Assembly: GCF_016801985.1 (NCBI RefSeq)
Contig: NZ_JAEVLS010000001.1
Location: forward strand, 1,364,001-1,428,000
Direction: 5' to 3'
DNA from: Steroidobacter gossypii
GTDB taxonomy: Bacteria > Pseudomonadota > Gammaproteobacteria > Steroidobacterales > Steroidobacteraceae
DNA length: 64,000 nt
Numbering within the stretch: position 1 is the first letter of the stretch; each line of letters starts with the position of its first letter. Of the stretch, positions 36,355-45,738 are shown one piece after another. The notes under the pieces were generated by a model that saw only the letters and a list, made by a program, of their open reading frames with translations, was not told where the DNA came from and made no database searches. The translations under genes and the position numbers were made by a program.

Positions 36355-36696
36355 ATGAGTCATCCCGAGGATCGCTTTCAGCTGGAAACCGGCCTGTACA
36401 GCCGGGACGTCGATACGCAGCGCTTGAAGAAGCTGGACTTGAACGACCTGTCCATTGCCGAGACCGGTTCGTACCCGCGCCCGCCCGGCCTGACGGATCC
36501 TAACGACCATTCCTCGACAACCGACGGCAACGTTGGCAACTCCGTACATGGTGCCACCCCCGGCGCACTCAAGCCCGAGGACCTCCAGGCTCCGGAGGCC
36601 CTGCCGCCGCGCAAGCCCCTGGACCGCAAGCAACTCGAGGAGTGGCGGGCACTGCGCAAGCGTGTCGAGCCGGACTCGGGCCAGACCGGCGACTGA
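36355..36696 (+). CDS. Hypothetical, probably disordered protein
   Basis: 113 residues from the ATG at 36355 (MSHPEDRFQLETG). The composition is Pro-, Asp- and Gly-rich with LYSRDVDTQRLKKLDLNDLS and a charged C-terminal helix (LDRKQLEEWRALRKRVE). No domain is recognised. The Shine-Dalgarno is poor. Codon use is like its neighbours, and the frame is open where the minus strand also has open frames, so coding status is moderate. Confidence 0.5.
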   Translation: MSHPEDRFQLETGLYSRDVDTQRLKKLDLNDLSIAETGSYPRPPGLTDPNDHSSTTDGNVGNSVHGATPGALKPEDLQAPEALPPRKPLDRKQLEEWRALRKRVEPDSGQTGD

Positions 36697-36815
36697 CATG
36701 AAAGAAGCCCGCTTCGTCGCCGAAGCGGACGCTCGCGGTCGTACGAAACATTCAACAGATTTGCCTTGACAGCCTGCGCCGCCGGCTTCCGCGGACCAGA
36801 TTGCATACAAGGAAG

Positions 36816-36844
36816 TTGACTCGCGCTTGGGCGGCCGGTAATAC
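36816..36844 (+). promoter_or_regulatory. Promoter of the trp operon
   Basis: TTGACT (36816-36821) and TAATAC (36839-36844) are separated by exactly 17 bases, close to the sigma70 consensus. The predicted start lies at about 36850-36853, at or next to the ATG of the leader peptide. No Trp repressor operator was recognised. Confidence 0.75.
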
Positions 36845-36852
36845 TCACCGGC

Positions 36853-36930
36853 ATGATCGACGCGCTCGCAATTCATCGCTGGTGGTGGCGACCCTCACAG
36901 GAGAGGGCCGCTGGAGCTTGCCGGGCGTAA
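36853..36930 (+). CDS. trpL: trp operon leader peptide (Trp-Trp-Trp)
   Basis: 25 residues with HRWWWRPSQ; the three Trp codons are at 36880-36888. The leader ends at TAA 36928-36930, before the attenuator. When charged tRNA-Trp is scarce, a ribosome should stall on these codons and free the GGAGAGGG segment (36900-36907) to pair with CCC-A-TCTCC (36962-36970). That pairing blocks the terminator. When Trp is plentiful, the 36886-36913 hairpin can form and the terminator wins. The promoter places the transcript start almost at the ATG, so this peptide may be read from a leaderless message. Confidence 0.88.
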   Translation: MIDALAIHRWWWRPSQERAAGACRA

Positions 36931-36959
36931 CAAACACACACTAGCCAAGCATCCAAAGA

Positions 36960-36997
36960 AACCCATCTCCGCGCACCGATCCGGAGATGGGTTTTTT
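36960..36997 (+). terminator. trp attenuator (intrinsic terminator)
   Basis: CCCATCTCCG (36962-36971) pairs with CGGAGATGGG (36982-36991) around a 10-base loop, followed by TTTTTT (36992-36997). It lies 51 bases before trpE. Its 5' arm is also complementary, apart from one bulged A, to 36900-36907 inside the leader peptide gene, giving the competing antiterminator. Confidence 0.93.
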
Positions 36998-37047
36998 ATC
37001 GCCCCTCGACGGACCGCAGAGCAGAGGTCAACGCCGAGGACAGTTCC

Positions 37048-38433
37048 GTGCAACCACCCTTCGACATCGCCGCAGACCTGGACACGCCAGTCTCGGCCTA
37101 TCTGAAGCTCAAGCCGTTCAAGCCGCGCTTTTTGCTGGAAAGCGTCGAGGGCGGCGAGCGGCTGGCGCGTTACTCGTTCATTGGCTTTGGCGATTGTCTG
37201 GAGGTGCGGCTCGACGAGCGCGGGCTGAGCATCGACGGGCGACTGGGGCCTCCGCCGCAAACCCAGGCCGAACTCTTGAGTGCATTGCGCAGTGCGTTAG
37301 CGCGTGCCCCGCAGCCCAGTCCGCAGATTCCCGGCGTGCCGCTGCCCGGCGGTCTGGTCGGTGCGGCCAGTTACGATCTGGTGCGACGCTTCGAACGACT
37401 GCCGCCGCGCTCGCCACTCGCTGAACCCACCCCCGAAGCCCACTATCTCGCGCCTCGCTCGTTGCTGGTTTTTGACCACCTCACTCGCGGCGTTGCTCTG
37501 TTGCACGCGGGCAGCGAATCCGAACGCGTGGCGCTGCGCCGCGAAGTGGTCAAGGCGCTGCGCGGGGCGATCCCGTCCAGCGACAAGAAGATCAAGTACG
37601 CGCCCGCGGTCGGTAGCCTCACCGAGCAGCAGTACATCGAAGGCGTGCATCGGGTGAAGGAATATATTGCGGCCGGCGATGTATATCAGCTGGTGCTGTC
37701 GGTTCGCTTCTCCGGCCTGTGCGAGCTGGAGCCGTTCGAGGCTTATCGCGCTCTGCGTCTGCTGAATCCTTCTCCTTACATGTACTTCTGCGAGCTCGGG
37801 GATGCCACCATCGTCGGCTCTTCGCCCGAAGCGTTGGTGAAGTTGTCTCGCGGCCGTGGCTCGATGCGTCCTATCGCGGGCACGCGCCCGCGAGGTCGCG
37901 ACTCGGTGGAAGACGCGCTGTTACAAAAAGAATTGCTCGCCGACCCGAAAGAAAATGCCGAGCACATCATGCTCGTCGATCTGGCGCGCAACGATCTGGG
38001 GCGGGTGGCCAAGGCCGGCTCGGTGAACGTCAATCCCTATCGCAGCATCGAGCGCTACAGCCATGTGATGCACATCGTCAGCGGTGTGAATGGCGAGCTC
38101 GCGCCCGGCAAGGACGCGTTCGATCTGTTTGCTGCCGCGTTTCCCGCGGGCACCCTGGTGGGAGCGCCGAAAGTCCGCGCCATGGAAATCATCGACGAGC
38201 TGGAGCCGGTGCGCCGTGGTTTCTACGGCGGCACCGTCGGGTACTTCGGCCATGGCGGAGACATGGATCACGCCATCACCATTCGTACCATGGTGTTTCG
38301 CGGCGATACCTATAGTTTTCAGGCTGGCGCCGGCGTGGTCGCGGACAGCGTGCCGGCTGCCGAATATCAAGAGGTCCTGGCCAAGAGCGCGATCGTGCGC
38401 CGGGCCCTGGCGCTCGCGGAGGAGGGGCTGTGA
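37048..38433 (+). CDS. trpE: Anthranilate synthase component I
   Basis: 461 residues, GTG start at 37048. With TrpG it converts chorismate and glutamine to anthranilate, the first step to tryptophan. The N-terminal Trp-binding motif LLES near residue 30 is intact, so feedback inhibition is expected. PIAGTRPRG (Ala, not the Lys of PabB) identifies TrpE rather than aminodeoxychorismate synthase. Further catalytic motifs are [23 protein letters not shown] and [16 protein letters not shown]. Shorter than E. coli TrpE (520). First enzyme gene after the attenuator; overlaps trpG by 4 bases. Confidence 0.95.
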   Translation: MQPPFDIAADLDTPVSAYLKLKPFKPRFLLESVEGGERLARYSFIGFGDCLEVRLDERGLSIDGRLGPPPQTQAELLSALRSALARAPQPSPQIPGVPLPGGLVGAASYDLVRRFERLPPRSPLAEPTPEAHYLAPRSLLVFDHLTRGVALLHAGSESERVALRREVVKALRGAIPSSDKKIKYAPAVGSLTEQQYIEGVHRVKEYIAAGDVYQLVLSVRFSGLCELEPFEAYRALRLLNPSPYMYFCELGDATIVGSSPEALVKLSRGRGSMRPIAGTRPRGRDSVEDALLQKELLADPKENAEHIMLVDLARNDLGRVAKAGSVNVNPYRSIERYSHVMHIVSGVNGELAPGKDAFDLFAAAFPAGTLVGAPKVRAMEIIDELEPVRRGFYGGTVGYFGHGGDMDHAITIRTMVFRGDTYSFQAGAGVVADSVPAAEYQEVLAKSAIVRRALALAEEGL

Positions 38434-39035
38434 GCAATCAACCAACAGCGCGTCTGCTGCTGATCGACAACTACGATTCGTTCACTTACAACCTGGTGCA
38501 GGCCTTCATGGTGCTGGGCGCCCAGGTGCTGGTCCACCGCAACGACAGCATCACGGTGGATCACGCCAGGTCGCTCAAGCCCACGCATCTGTGTATTTCG
38601 CCCGGTCCCGGCACTCCGTATGACGCGGGTGTATCGATGCGCATGATCGAATCGTTCGCCGGCGAGATTCCGATATTCGGCGTCTGCCTCGGGCACCAGT
38701 CGCTGGTGGAAGTGTTCGGCGGCAAAGTAGTGCGCGCCGGGCGACTCATGCATGGCAAGACTTCACTCGTGCATCACGATGGTCAGAGCATCATGAAGAA
38801 CATGCCCGAGCCGTTCGAAGCCGGCCGCTATCACTCGCTCATCGCGCAGCCAGAGACGTTGCCCGATACGCTGGAAGTCACGGCGCGCACCGACGAAGGC
38901 GAGATCATGGGCGTGCGCCACAAGTCTCTCAACATCGAAGGCGTGCAGTTCCATCCGGAAAGCGTGCTGACGCCGCAGGGCCCGGTGTTGATGGGTAACT
39001 TCCTGCAACAACGTTCCGGCCAGCGAGCGGCATGA
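38430..39035 (+). CDS. trpG: Anthranilate synthase component II (glutamine amidotransferase)
   Basis: 201 residues, GTG start overlapping trpE. It releases ammonia from glutamine for TrpE. The triad is readable as Cys in FGVCLGHQ near residue 84, and His and Glu in [11 protein letters not shown] near 177-179. [13 protein letters not shown] is the usual start. It may also serve folate synthesis, as PabA-type amidotransferases do in many bacteria. Unfused to trpD, unlike E. coli. Overlaps trpD by 4 bases. Confidence 0.95.
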   Translation: MSNQPTARLLLIDNYDSFTYNLVQAFMVLGAQVLVHRNDSITVDHARSLKPTHLCISPGPGTPYDAGVSMRMIESFAGEIPIFGVCLGHQSLVEVFGGKVVRAGRLMHGKTSLVHHDGQSIMKNMPEPFEAGRYHSLIAQPETLPDTLEVTARTDEGEIMGVRHKSLNIEGVQFHPESVLTPQGPVLMGNFLQQRSGQRAA

Positions 39036-40075
39036 CCATGCGCCAGACCTTGGAGCGATTGCTCGATCGCAATCATCTGAGCGAACAGGAAGCCTCGGAG
39101 CTGCTGGTTGCATTGACCGATCCCACACTGGCGCCGGCGATGGGTGGCGCGGTGCTCGCAGCGTTGCGAGCCAAAGGCGTGACTGCCGATGAAGTGCGCG
39201 GTTTCGCCAAGAGCATGCGCAAGCTTGCGCGTCGCCCCGAGTTGCCCGAGGGTGGCCCGCTGGTCGACATGGTCGGCACCGGTGGCGATGGCTCGGGCAG
39301 TTTCAATCTTTCCACCGGCGCGGCGTTGCTGGTTGCGTCGATGGGCATTCGCGTGGCGAAGCATGGCACCAGCTCGGTGTCGAGCCGCAGCGGCAGCGCG
39401 GATGTGATTCGTGCACTCGGCTTGAACTTGCCGCTCGATGAAAAGGCCGCGGGGGAATGTCTCGGCGCGACCGGTTTCACGTTCTTCTTCGCGCCTCACT
39501 ACCATCCCGCCATGAAAGCCGTGATGCCGATCCGGCAGGCGCTGGGCGTGCGCACGGTGTTCAACATTCTGGGTCCGCTGTCCAATCCGGCCGAGCCGGA
39601 GTTTCATTTGATCGGCGCGTATCACATCGATGTCGCCGCATTGATGGCCGAAACGATGGCGGGCATGCCATTGAAGCGGGCCTACGTCGTGCACGGCGCA
39701 TCGGGCTGGGATGAAGCGACGCCGATCGGCCCCTTCACATTGTTCGACGTGACGCCCGGCAAGGTGGTGCGCACCACGCGCAGCGCCGAGGAATTCATGC
39801 TCCCCGCCTGCACGGTCGAGGAGCTCAAAGGCGGCGATGCGGCTTATAACGCCGAGCATCTGCGCGCCGTGTTGGAAGGCCGGGAACAGGGCGCCCATCG
39901 CAATGCGTTGATCTTGCAGGCGGCGCTGGTGCTCGAATTGCTCGGCAAAGCGGCTTCGGCGCAGGATGCCGCACAGATGGCGCAGGATGCGATCGAAAGC
40001 GGCGCCGGGCGGCGCCTGCTGGAAAAATTGACGGCTTTCGGCCGGCGCCAGAGCGCCGAAAGCCAGGGGCGCTGA
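39032..40075 (+). CDS. trpD: Anthranilate phosphoribosyltransferase
   Basis: 347 residues. It transfers phosphoribose from PRPP to anthranilate. The PRPP/Mg-binding motif [14 protein letters not shown] lies near residue 85, with [16 protein letters not shown] near 112 and anthranilate-site residues around [15 protein letters not shown] at 39032 overlaps the trpG stop; a second ATG two codons later has similar merit. Two bases separate it from trpC. Confidence 0.95.
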   Translation: MTMRQTLERLLDRNHLSEQEASELLVALTDPTLAPAMGGAVLAALRAKGVTADEVRGFAKSMRKLARRPELPEGGPLVDMVGTGGDGSGSFNLSTGAALLVASMGIRVAKHGTSSVSSRSGSADVIRALGLNLPLDEKAAGECLGATGFTFFFAPHYHPAMKAVMPIRQALGVRTVFNILGPLSNPAEPEFHLIGAYHIDVAALMAETMAGMPLKRAYVVHGASGWDEATPIGPFTLFDVTPGKVVRTTRSAEEFMLPACTVEELKGGDAAYNAEHLRAVLEGREQGAHRNALILQAALVLELLGKAASAQDAAQMAQDAIESGAGRRLLEKLTAFGRRQSAESQGR

Positions 40076-40077
40076 TC

Positions 40078-40956
40078 ATGTCCGGGCTGCTGACTCAAAT
40101 GACTCAATCGAGCCTCGACCGGCTCGAACAGGCGCGTGCACGCGAATCCGAAAAAGCGTTGTGGGCACGGGTTTCTGATATGCCGCCGGCGCCGGCGCTG
40201 CGCTTGTCGCCCGAAGGATTCGACATCATCGCCGAATGCAAGCTGCATTCGCCGTCGGCGGGTGACTTGTCCGCCAACACCAGCGATGTCGAGAGCCGGG
40301 TCACCGACTACGCATGCGGTGGCGCTTGTGCTGTATCGGTGCTCACCGAACCATTGCGCTTCGGTGGACAACTCGAACATTTGACGCGGGCCGCGCGGGT
40401 GCTGGCGCCGCACGACGTGCCGGTGATGCGCAAAGACTTTCTTGTCGATCCCTATCAAGTGATGGAAGGTCGCGCCGCGGGCGCGGGCGGTGTGCTCGTC
40501 ATCGTGCGCATGCTCGACAAGAGTCGAATCACTGCGCTGCTCGATTGCGCGGCGATGTTGAAGATGTTCGTTCTGCTCGAGGCGTTCGACGCGGCGGATC
40601 TGGAAGTGGCCAGCGAAGTGTTGGCGCAGCGACGCGGGCATGACGAACAGATCCTGGTCGGGCTGAATTGCCGCGACCTCGACAAGCTCACGGTTGAATT
40701 CTCACGATTGTCCGAGCTCGCCGACAGCATGCCTTCCGGCTATCCGCCAGTGGCCGAGAGTGGCGTCCTCACACCAGATGACGTTGAAAATGCCGTGGGC
40801 CTGGGCTATCGGGTCGCGCTGATCGGCACCACGCTGATGAATTCGCCCAAGCCGCGCGAGCTGCTCGGCAAGATGTTGGCCACGGGTCGGCAGACGGCGA
40901 TGAGCTTGACGACCCGCAAGCTGCGCATCGCCAAAGGCGAAGCGGTCGAGGAATGA
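40078..40956 (+). CDS. trpC: Indole-3-glycerol phosphate synthase
   Basis: 292 residues, slightly longer than the usual 260 at both ends. It closes the indole ring from carboxyphenylamino-deoxyribulose phosphate. TIM-barrel active-site motifs visible: IAECKLHSPSAGD (Glu and Lys), VLTEPLRFGG, MRKDFLVDPYQV, GLNCRDLDKLTVE, AESGVLTPDDVE. The typical IKRASPS segment is ECKLHSPS here, a mild divergence. Not fused to trpF, unlike E. coli; overlaps trpF by 4 bases. Confidence 0.93.
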   Translation: MSGLLTQMTQSSLDRLEQARARESEKALWARVSDMPPAPALRLSPEGFDIIAECKLHSPSAGDLSANTSDVESRVTDYACGGACAVSVLTEPLRFGGQLEHLTRAARVLAPHDVPVMRKDFLVDPYQVMEGRAAGAGGVLVIVRMLDKSRITALLDCAAMLKMFVLLEAFDAADLEVASEVLAQRRGHDEQILVGLNCRDLDKLTVEFSRLSELADSMPSGYPPVAESGVLTPDDVENAVGLGYRVALIGTTLMNSPKPRELLGKMLATGRQTAMSLTTRKLRIAKGEAVEE

Positions 40957-41552
40957 TTTGGGTCAAGGTTTGTGGGCTCACGACGCCTGACGCCGTCGCG
41001 GCGGCGGTCGATGCCGGCGTGAACGCGGTCGGCTTCGTGTTTGCCGAGTCGAAACGCAAGGTTACCGCTCAGCAGGCGGCTGAGCTCGCGCGCGATGTGC
41101 CACGTCACATCGCGCGTGTCGCCGTAATGTTACATCCGTCGCAGGCGGAGCTCGACGAAGTGTGGTCGCAGTTCCGGCCCGACGTACTGCAAACCGACAT
41201 CGGGGATCTCGCCACCTTGCGAGTGCCGGCACAGTTGCAAGTGACGCCGGTCGTGCGCGCGGGGCGGGAGTTGCCCGGCGCCTTGCCGAACCGGTTGTTG
41301 TTCGAAGGGCCGGTCAGCGGCGCCGGAGCAACTGCGGATTGGTCGATTGCCGCCAGGTTGGCGACGCAGACGCAGTTGATATTGGCCGGTGGCCTGAAGC
41401 CATCGAACGTTGCTGAGGCCATCGCGACGGCGCGGCCGTTCGGCGTCGATGTGAGCAGTGGCGTGGAAGCAAGGCCCGGCATGAAGGATCCGACGAAGAT
41501 TTATGAGTTTGTCCGCAAAGCGCGCGCGGCGGACGACGGAGCAACGCAATGA
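40953..41552 (+). CDS. trpF: Phosphoribosylanthranilate isomerase
   Basis: 199 residues, full length for the family. It isomerises phosphoribosylanthranilate. The catalytic Cys is in KVCGLTTPDA near residue 7 and the Asp near 125-130 region is followed by LAGGLKPSNVAEAI and GVDVSSGVEARPGMKDPTKI, the phosphate-binding end of the barrel. FVFAESKRKV replaces the common FAPKSPRYV segment. Overlaps both trpC and trpB by 4 bases. Confidence 0.93.
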   Translation: MIWVKVCGLTTPDAVAAAVDAGVNAVGFVFAESKRKVTAQQAAELARDVPRHIARVAVMLHPSQAELDEVWSQFRPDVLQTDIGDLATLRVPAQLQVTPVVRAGRELPGALPNRLLFEGPVSGAGATADWSIAARLATQTQLILAGGLKPSNVAEAIATARPFGVDVSSGVEARPGMKDPTKIYEFVRKARAADDGATQ

Positions 41553-42793
41553 AACATTCCCTGAGCAAGACTGAGCAGCAGACTCTGCTCGCCAACGTCC
41601 AGCAGGACGCTTATCCCGACGAACGCGGCCGCTTCGGTCCGTTCGGCGGTCGTTACATTCCGGAAACCCTGGTGCCGGCGCTCAATCGTCTGCAGGAGGG
41701 CGTCGATCGCTACTTGCGCGATCCGGAGTTCCTGCGCGAGTTTCATGACGAGCTGAACAACTGGGTAGGTCGCGCAACGCCACTGACGTTTGCGCGAACC
41801 CTGTCGAAGCAGTGGGGCGCCGAGGTCTGGTTCAAGCGCGAGGACCTCGCCCACACCGGCGCACACAAGATCAACAACTCCATCGGCCAGGTGCTGCTGG
41901 CGAAGAAGCTCGGTGCGAAGCGCGTGATCGCGGAGACCGGCGCCGGCCAGCACGGCGTGGCTTCTGCCGCCGCGTGTGCACGACTTGGCATGCCTTGCAC
42001 GGTTTATATGGGATCGATCGATATGGAGCGCCAGGCACCCAACGTCGGTCGTATGAAACTGCTCGGCGCCACCGTCGTGCCGGTGACCAGCGGCGATCAA
42101 ACATTGCGTGCCGCCGTGGACGAGGCGCTACGCGACTGGGTGTCGGATCCCAACGGCACTTATTACTGCTTGGGCTCGGCCATCGGACCGCACCCGTATC
42201 CATACATCGTCCGTGAGCTCCAGTCGGTCATCGGCCGTGAAGCTCGCGTGCAGATTCTGGAGCGCACCGGCAAATTGCCCGACCTCGTGGTTGCGTGTGT
42301 CGGCGGCGGCTCCAACGCGATTGGCATGTTCCATCCGTTCGTCAAGGACAAGGAAGTGCAGATGCTGGGTCTGGAAGCCGGCGGCAACGGAGCCGGCCTC
42401 GGGCAGAACGCGGCGTCGATCGCTTACGGCACGCCGGGCGTCCTGCAAGGTTGTTTCTCTCTGCTGCTGCAGGATGAGAACGGCCAGATTCAAGAAACAC
42501 ATTCCGTGTCGGCGGGTCTGGACTACCCCGGCGTAGGTCCCGAGCATGCGTTGCTCGCGAGCATCGATCGCGTGAAGTATGAAGCAGTGAACGACGACGA
42601 ATCGCTCGCGGCGCTGGCTGAATGCTGTGCGGCCGAAGGCATCCTGCCCGCCATCGAATCGGCGCACGCCCTGGCCGGCGCGAAGCGCTACGCGCTCGCC
42701 AATCCGGGCAAGCGAATCCTGATTTGTCTGTCCGGCCGCGGCGATAAAGACATGCCGACGCTGCAACGTACTCTTTTGAAGGATGTCCTCTGA
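41549..42793 (+). CDS. trpB: Tryptophan synthase beta chain
   Basis: 414 residues, typical TrpB1 length. PLP-dependent condensation of indole and serine. The PLP Lys is in HTGAHKINN near residue 108. RFGPFGGRYIPETL, AETGAGQHGVASA and the phosphate loop GGGSNAIGMF are present. The late monovalent-cation/PLP region GRGDKDM lies near residue 400. Start overlaps trpF (ATGA), and its stop shares one base with the trpA start. Confidence 0.96.
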   Translation: MKHSLSKTEQQTLLANVQQDAYPDERGRFGPFGGRYIPETLVPALNRLQEGVDRYLRDPEFLREFHDELNNWVGRATPLTFARTLSKQWGAEVWFKREDLAHTGAHKINNSIGQVLLAKKLGAKRVIAETGAGQHGVASAAACARLGMPCTVYMGSIDMERQAPNVGRMKLLGATVVPVTSGDQTLRAAVDEALRDWVSDPNGTYYCLGSAIGPHPYPYIVRELQSVIGREARVQILERTGKLPDLVVACVGGGSNAIGMFHPFVKDKEVQMLGLEAGGNGAGLGQNAASIAYGTPGVLQGCFSLLLQDENGQIQETHSVSAGLDYPGVGPEHALLASIDRVKYEAVNDDESLAALAECCAAEGILPAIESAHALAGAKRYALANPGKRILICLSGRGDKDMPTLQRTLLKDVL

Positions 42794-43563
42794 TGCCCGC
42801 CCGTGACTCTGTCAGTACTGCGATCCGCAACCGGCGAGCGACCGGTCAGCCGGCGTTGATTGCATACATCACCGCGGGCTTCCCCAAGCGGGAAGGCTTC
42901 ATCGAGCAGCTGAACGCCGTCGCTGCCGTGGCCGACGTGGTCGAGATCGGCGTGCCGTTCACCGACCCGATGGCCGATGGCACCACCATCCAGCGCTCCA
43001 GCCGCGCGGCGCTCGAGCAGGGTGTGTCGTTGCGCTGGATTCTGCAGGAACTGTCGCGCGCCGAAACAAAGCCACAGGCTCCGCTGCTGTTGATGAGCTA
43101 TCTGAATCCATTGCTGGCCTACGGCATGGACACGTTGCCCGAAGACGCCGCTCGCGCCGGCATCGCCGGTTTCATCGTTCCCGATCTGCCTTATGAAGAA
43201 AGCGACGAATTGCGCAATGCGCTGGACGCCCGGGGCCTCGCTCTTGTTCAGTTTGTGACTCCGGTGACTCCGACCGAGCGCATGCAGATGCTCTGCGAGG
43301 GCAGCGGCGGATTCATTTACGCGGTAACCATGACTGGCACCACTGGCAAGAACGTCGCCGTGCCCGAGGAAGTGCTGGAATATTTTCAGCGTGTCAAAAA
43401 GATCTCGCCGGTGCCGGTGTGCGCGGGCTTCGGCATTCGCAGTCGTGAACAAGTGCAACGGCTGACTCCATACATCGACGGCGCCATCGTCGGTTCGGCA
43501 TTGGTCGAAGTGCTGGAGCGTGGCGAGGATCCCGCGAAGTTTCTGCGCTCGCTGCGAGACTGA
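42793..43563 (+). CDS. trpA: Tryptophan synthase alpha chain
   Basis: 256 residues. It cleaves indole-3-glycerol phosphate and channels indole to TrpB. The catalytic Glu and Asp are in EIGVPFTDPMADGTTIQ (about residues 49-62), with GIAGFIVPDLPYEES, FVTPVTPTERM and VCAGFGIRSREQ following. Last gene of the operon. A GTGGCGCG/CGCGCCAC hairpin at 43578-43604, without a clear U-tract, lies just downstream. Confidence 0.95.
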   Translation: MPARDSVSTAIRNRRATGQPALIAYITAGFPKREGFIEQLNAVAAVADVVEIGVPFTDPMADGTTIQRSSRAALEQGVSLRWILQELSRAETKPQAPLLLMSYLNPLLAYGMDTLPEDAARAGIAGFIVPDLPYEESDELRNALDARGLALVQFVTPVTPTERMQMLCEGSGGFIYAVTMTGTTGKNVAVPEEVLEYFQRVKKISPVPVCAGFGIRSREQVQRLTPYIDGAIVGSALVEVLERGEDPAKFLRSLRD

Positions 43564-43711
43564 AGTTTCCTGAACGCGTGGCGCGGCTGTCGCAGTCGCG
43601 CCACGGTAAATCGTCCAGTTGCGCTTCCGCGTTTGCTGTCGGAACAATCCGGCTCGCTGTTTCTTACGTAACGTCAGCGGGTTCAAGCCGCGCCCAGTGG
43701 AGGCAGGCGGG

Positions 43712-44056
43712 ATGAGTTCCAAATCTTGGTTCGCGCGCTGGTTTCGAGGGAAACCGGAAAAAGCACCCCAGCGCCCTGCGGCCCCTACCAATCCCTATCA
43801 CGCCGTGTCGGTCGTGCCGGGTACCGATGCATGCCCCGCGGCGTATCGATTTGCAGGTCAGCGGTATTTATCGCGACAGGCGCCGCGTCTGCCGCTGCCG
43901 AGTTGCGACGTCCAGAATTGCAACTGTCGTTTCAAACATCACAAGGATCGCCGCTCCGGGCCGCGTCGGCACAGCGATTGGGGCATGGTGATGGCGGGCT
44001 ATTCGGGCCAGGAACGCCGGCACACGCGCGGGCGGCGCTCGACCGATGAGTATTAG
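43712..44056 (+). CDS. Hypothetical basic protein with Cys cluster
   Basis: 114 residues. ATG 43712 has GGAGG 8 bases upstream; a longer frame from 43619 would add 31 residues that do not look coding. It begins with a short amphipathic segment (KSWFARWFRGKPEK), then has PGTDACPAAYRF, and a Cys/Arg cluster CDVQNCNCRFKHHKDRRSG, ending in a basic region. A CxxxxCxC cluster with adjacent His residues could bind zinc. The family is not recognised. Convergent with the GGDEF/EAL gene. Confidence 0.6.
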   Translation: MSSKSWFARWFRGKPEKAPQRPAAPTNPYHAVSVVPGTDACPAAYRFAGQRYLSRQAPRLPLPSCDVQNCNCRFKHHKDRRSGPRRHSDWGMVMAGYSGQERRHTRGRRSTDEY

Positions 44057-44065
44057 TCGCCGCTC

Positions 44066-45553
44066 TCAGTTGCTGACTTGGCGAGAGAACGCCGACAGCC
44101 GACTTTGGGTGCGGAGCATGTCGGCCTCGGTCAGCTCGGGACGTTCAGCGCGCATCTTTTGCAACAACGCTTCGAATGCCGAGGCCGGCACCGCCGGACT
44201 GCAGTAATAACCTTGATATTGATCGCAGCTCAACTCGCGCAGGAAGCTGAGTTGCTCAGCGGTTTCGACACCTTCGGCAACCACGCGCAGGCGCAGGTTA
44301 TGCGCCAGCGAAATGATGGCTTTGACGATGGAGGCGTCGTTCGGGTTCGACATCACGTCGCGCACGAAGCTGCGGTCGATCTTGAGCTTGTCGAGCGGGT
44401 AGCGGCGCAGATAGCTCAGGCTGGAATAACCGGTGCCGAAGTCGTCGATGGAGATGTGCACGCCCATCGTGCTGAGGATTTCCAGAATGGAGGCTGATTT
44501 TTCCGCGTCGTCCATGATGGCGCTTTCGGTCAGCTCCAGCTCGATGTAGCCGGGCTGCAGCTGCGCCTCTTCGATGGCCGAGCGCACCACCGCCACCAGG
44601 TCCACGTGCCGGAACTGCTTGGCCGAGAGATTCACGGCGACGCGCACCGGCGACATTCCCGAATCGATCCAGGAGCGCACCTGGCGGCAGGCCTGGCGCA
44701 GCACCCATTCGCCGATCGGCACGATCAGACCGGTGTCTTCGGCGATGGGTATGAAAACGCTCGGCGGCACCAGGCCGCGTGTCGGATGACGCCAGCGAAG
44801 CAACGCTTCGGCGCTACGAATGCGGTTGGTGGCGATGTCCACCTTGGGTTGATAGTGCAGCTCGAGCTGGCCCAGTTCGAGCCCGCGTCGCAGATCGTTC
44901 TCCAGCGACAGCCGCTCGTCCGCGGCGTTGGACATTTCCTGCGCATAGAAACGATAGCTGCCACGGCTGGCGGCTTTCGCACAGCGCAGCGCCATCTCCG
45001 CCCGTCGCAGCAGCAGCTCGAACGAATCGCCGTCGAGCGGATACATGCTGATGCCCATGGTCAGCGAGGTATGGATATCGAACGAGGCGATCACGAAGGG
45101 CAGACGCACGGCCTCGGTGATTTTCTGAACGAGCGCTTCGGCGTCGAGCGCTCCGCGCAGCCCTCGAGCGATGACCGTGAATTCATCGCCGGCCAGGCGG
45201 GCCAGGACGTTGTTGCTCCCGAGCACGCCGCGCAGCCGCTCGGACAAGGCCAGCAGCAATTCGTCGCCTGCCTGATGGCCGAGCGAGTCGTTGATGGGTT
45301 TGAGCCGGTCGACGTTGAGCACGATCAGCGCAAATTCCCGGTCGGTGCGCTGAGCTTCCACCATCGCCTGTGCGGCCACGCTGGCGGCGGCGCGTCGCGT
45401 CGGCAGGCCGGTGAGATAGTCGGCGCCGTCCCGCCGCCGTAACACTCGCTCGCGGTGTAGTTGGACCGCGAACCACGTGGCGATGATCGTGGGCGCCACG
45501 AGGACGGCGATGATCGGCAGGTACGCCAACCAGTGTTGAAGAGTCCCTTGCAT
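44066..45553 (-). CDS. GGDEF/EAL cyclic di-GMP protein with one membrane anchor
   Basis: 495 residues. ATG 45553 was chosen because it begins directly before the membrane span ([20 protein letters not shown]); a frame to 45748 adds 65 residues across the promoter region of the divergent gene. The GGDEF domain (about 55-215) has AGDEF in place of GGDEF and no RxxD inhibitory site. The EAL domain (about 230-480) has all catalytic motifs: [46 protein letters not shown]. The EAL half should degrade c-di-GMP; cyclase activity is doubtful. Confidence 0.9.
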   Translation of the reverse strand: MQGTLQHWLAYLPIIAVLVAPTIIATWFAVQLHRERVLRRRDGADYLTGLPTRRAAASVAAQAMVEAQRTDREFALIVLNVDRLKPINDSLGHQAGDELLLALSERLRGVLGSNNVLARLAGDEFTVIARGLRGALDAEALVQKITEAVRLPFVIASFDIHTSLTMGISMYPLDGDSFELLLRRAEMALRCAKAASRGSYRFYAQEMSNAADERLSLENDLRRGLELGQLELHYQPKVDIATNRIRSAEALLRWRHPTRGLVPPSVFIPIAEDTGLIVPIGEWVLRQACRQVRSWIDSGMSPVRVAVNLSAKQFRHVDLVAVVRSAIEEAQLQPGYIELELTESAIMDDAEKSASILEILSTMGVHISIDDFGTGYSSLSYLRRYPLDKLKIDRSFVRDVMSNPNDASIVKAIISLAHNLRLRVVAEGVETAEQLSFLRELSCDQYQGYYCSPAVPASAFEALLQKMRAERPELTEADMLRTQSRLSAFSRQVSN

Positions 45554-45726
45554 GTAAGCCGAGAGTCCTGTCCCGCGGCCGCGGGACGTCAGTTGAACAT
45601 ATCGGGTTCGGCTCAGCGGGCTTGAGCACTGCTGCTCCAAAGAACACTGACGCCGGCCGTACAAGTGTCGAAGTGTGCGCTGGTTCGCACCGCTCGTCGT
45701 CTCGATTAACGTAATCGGGCCTCGGT

Positions 45727-45732
45727 TAGAAT
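45727..45732 (+). promoter_or_regulatory. Possible -10 element (TAGAAT) for a leaderless start
   Basis: TAGAAT ends 6 bases before the ATG of the LOG-family gene, with no Shine-Dalgarno between. The -35 region is weak (GATTAA at 45704). A leaderless transcript is the simplest reading. Confidence 0.4.
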
Positions 45733-45738
45733 CGCCCG

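Noticed and set aside
37048-38433. PabB (aminodeoxychorismate synthase) instead of TrpE
   Set aside because: The active-site segment reads PIAGT rather than PIKGT, the LLES feedback motif is present, and the gene heads the trp operon.
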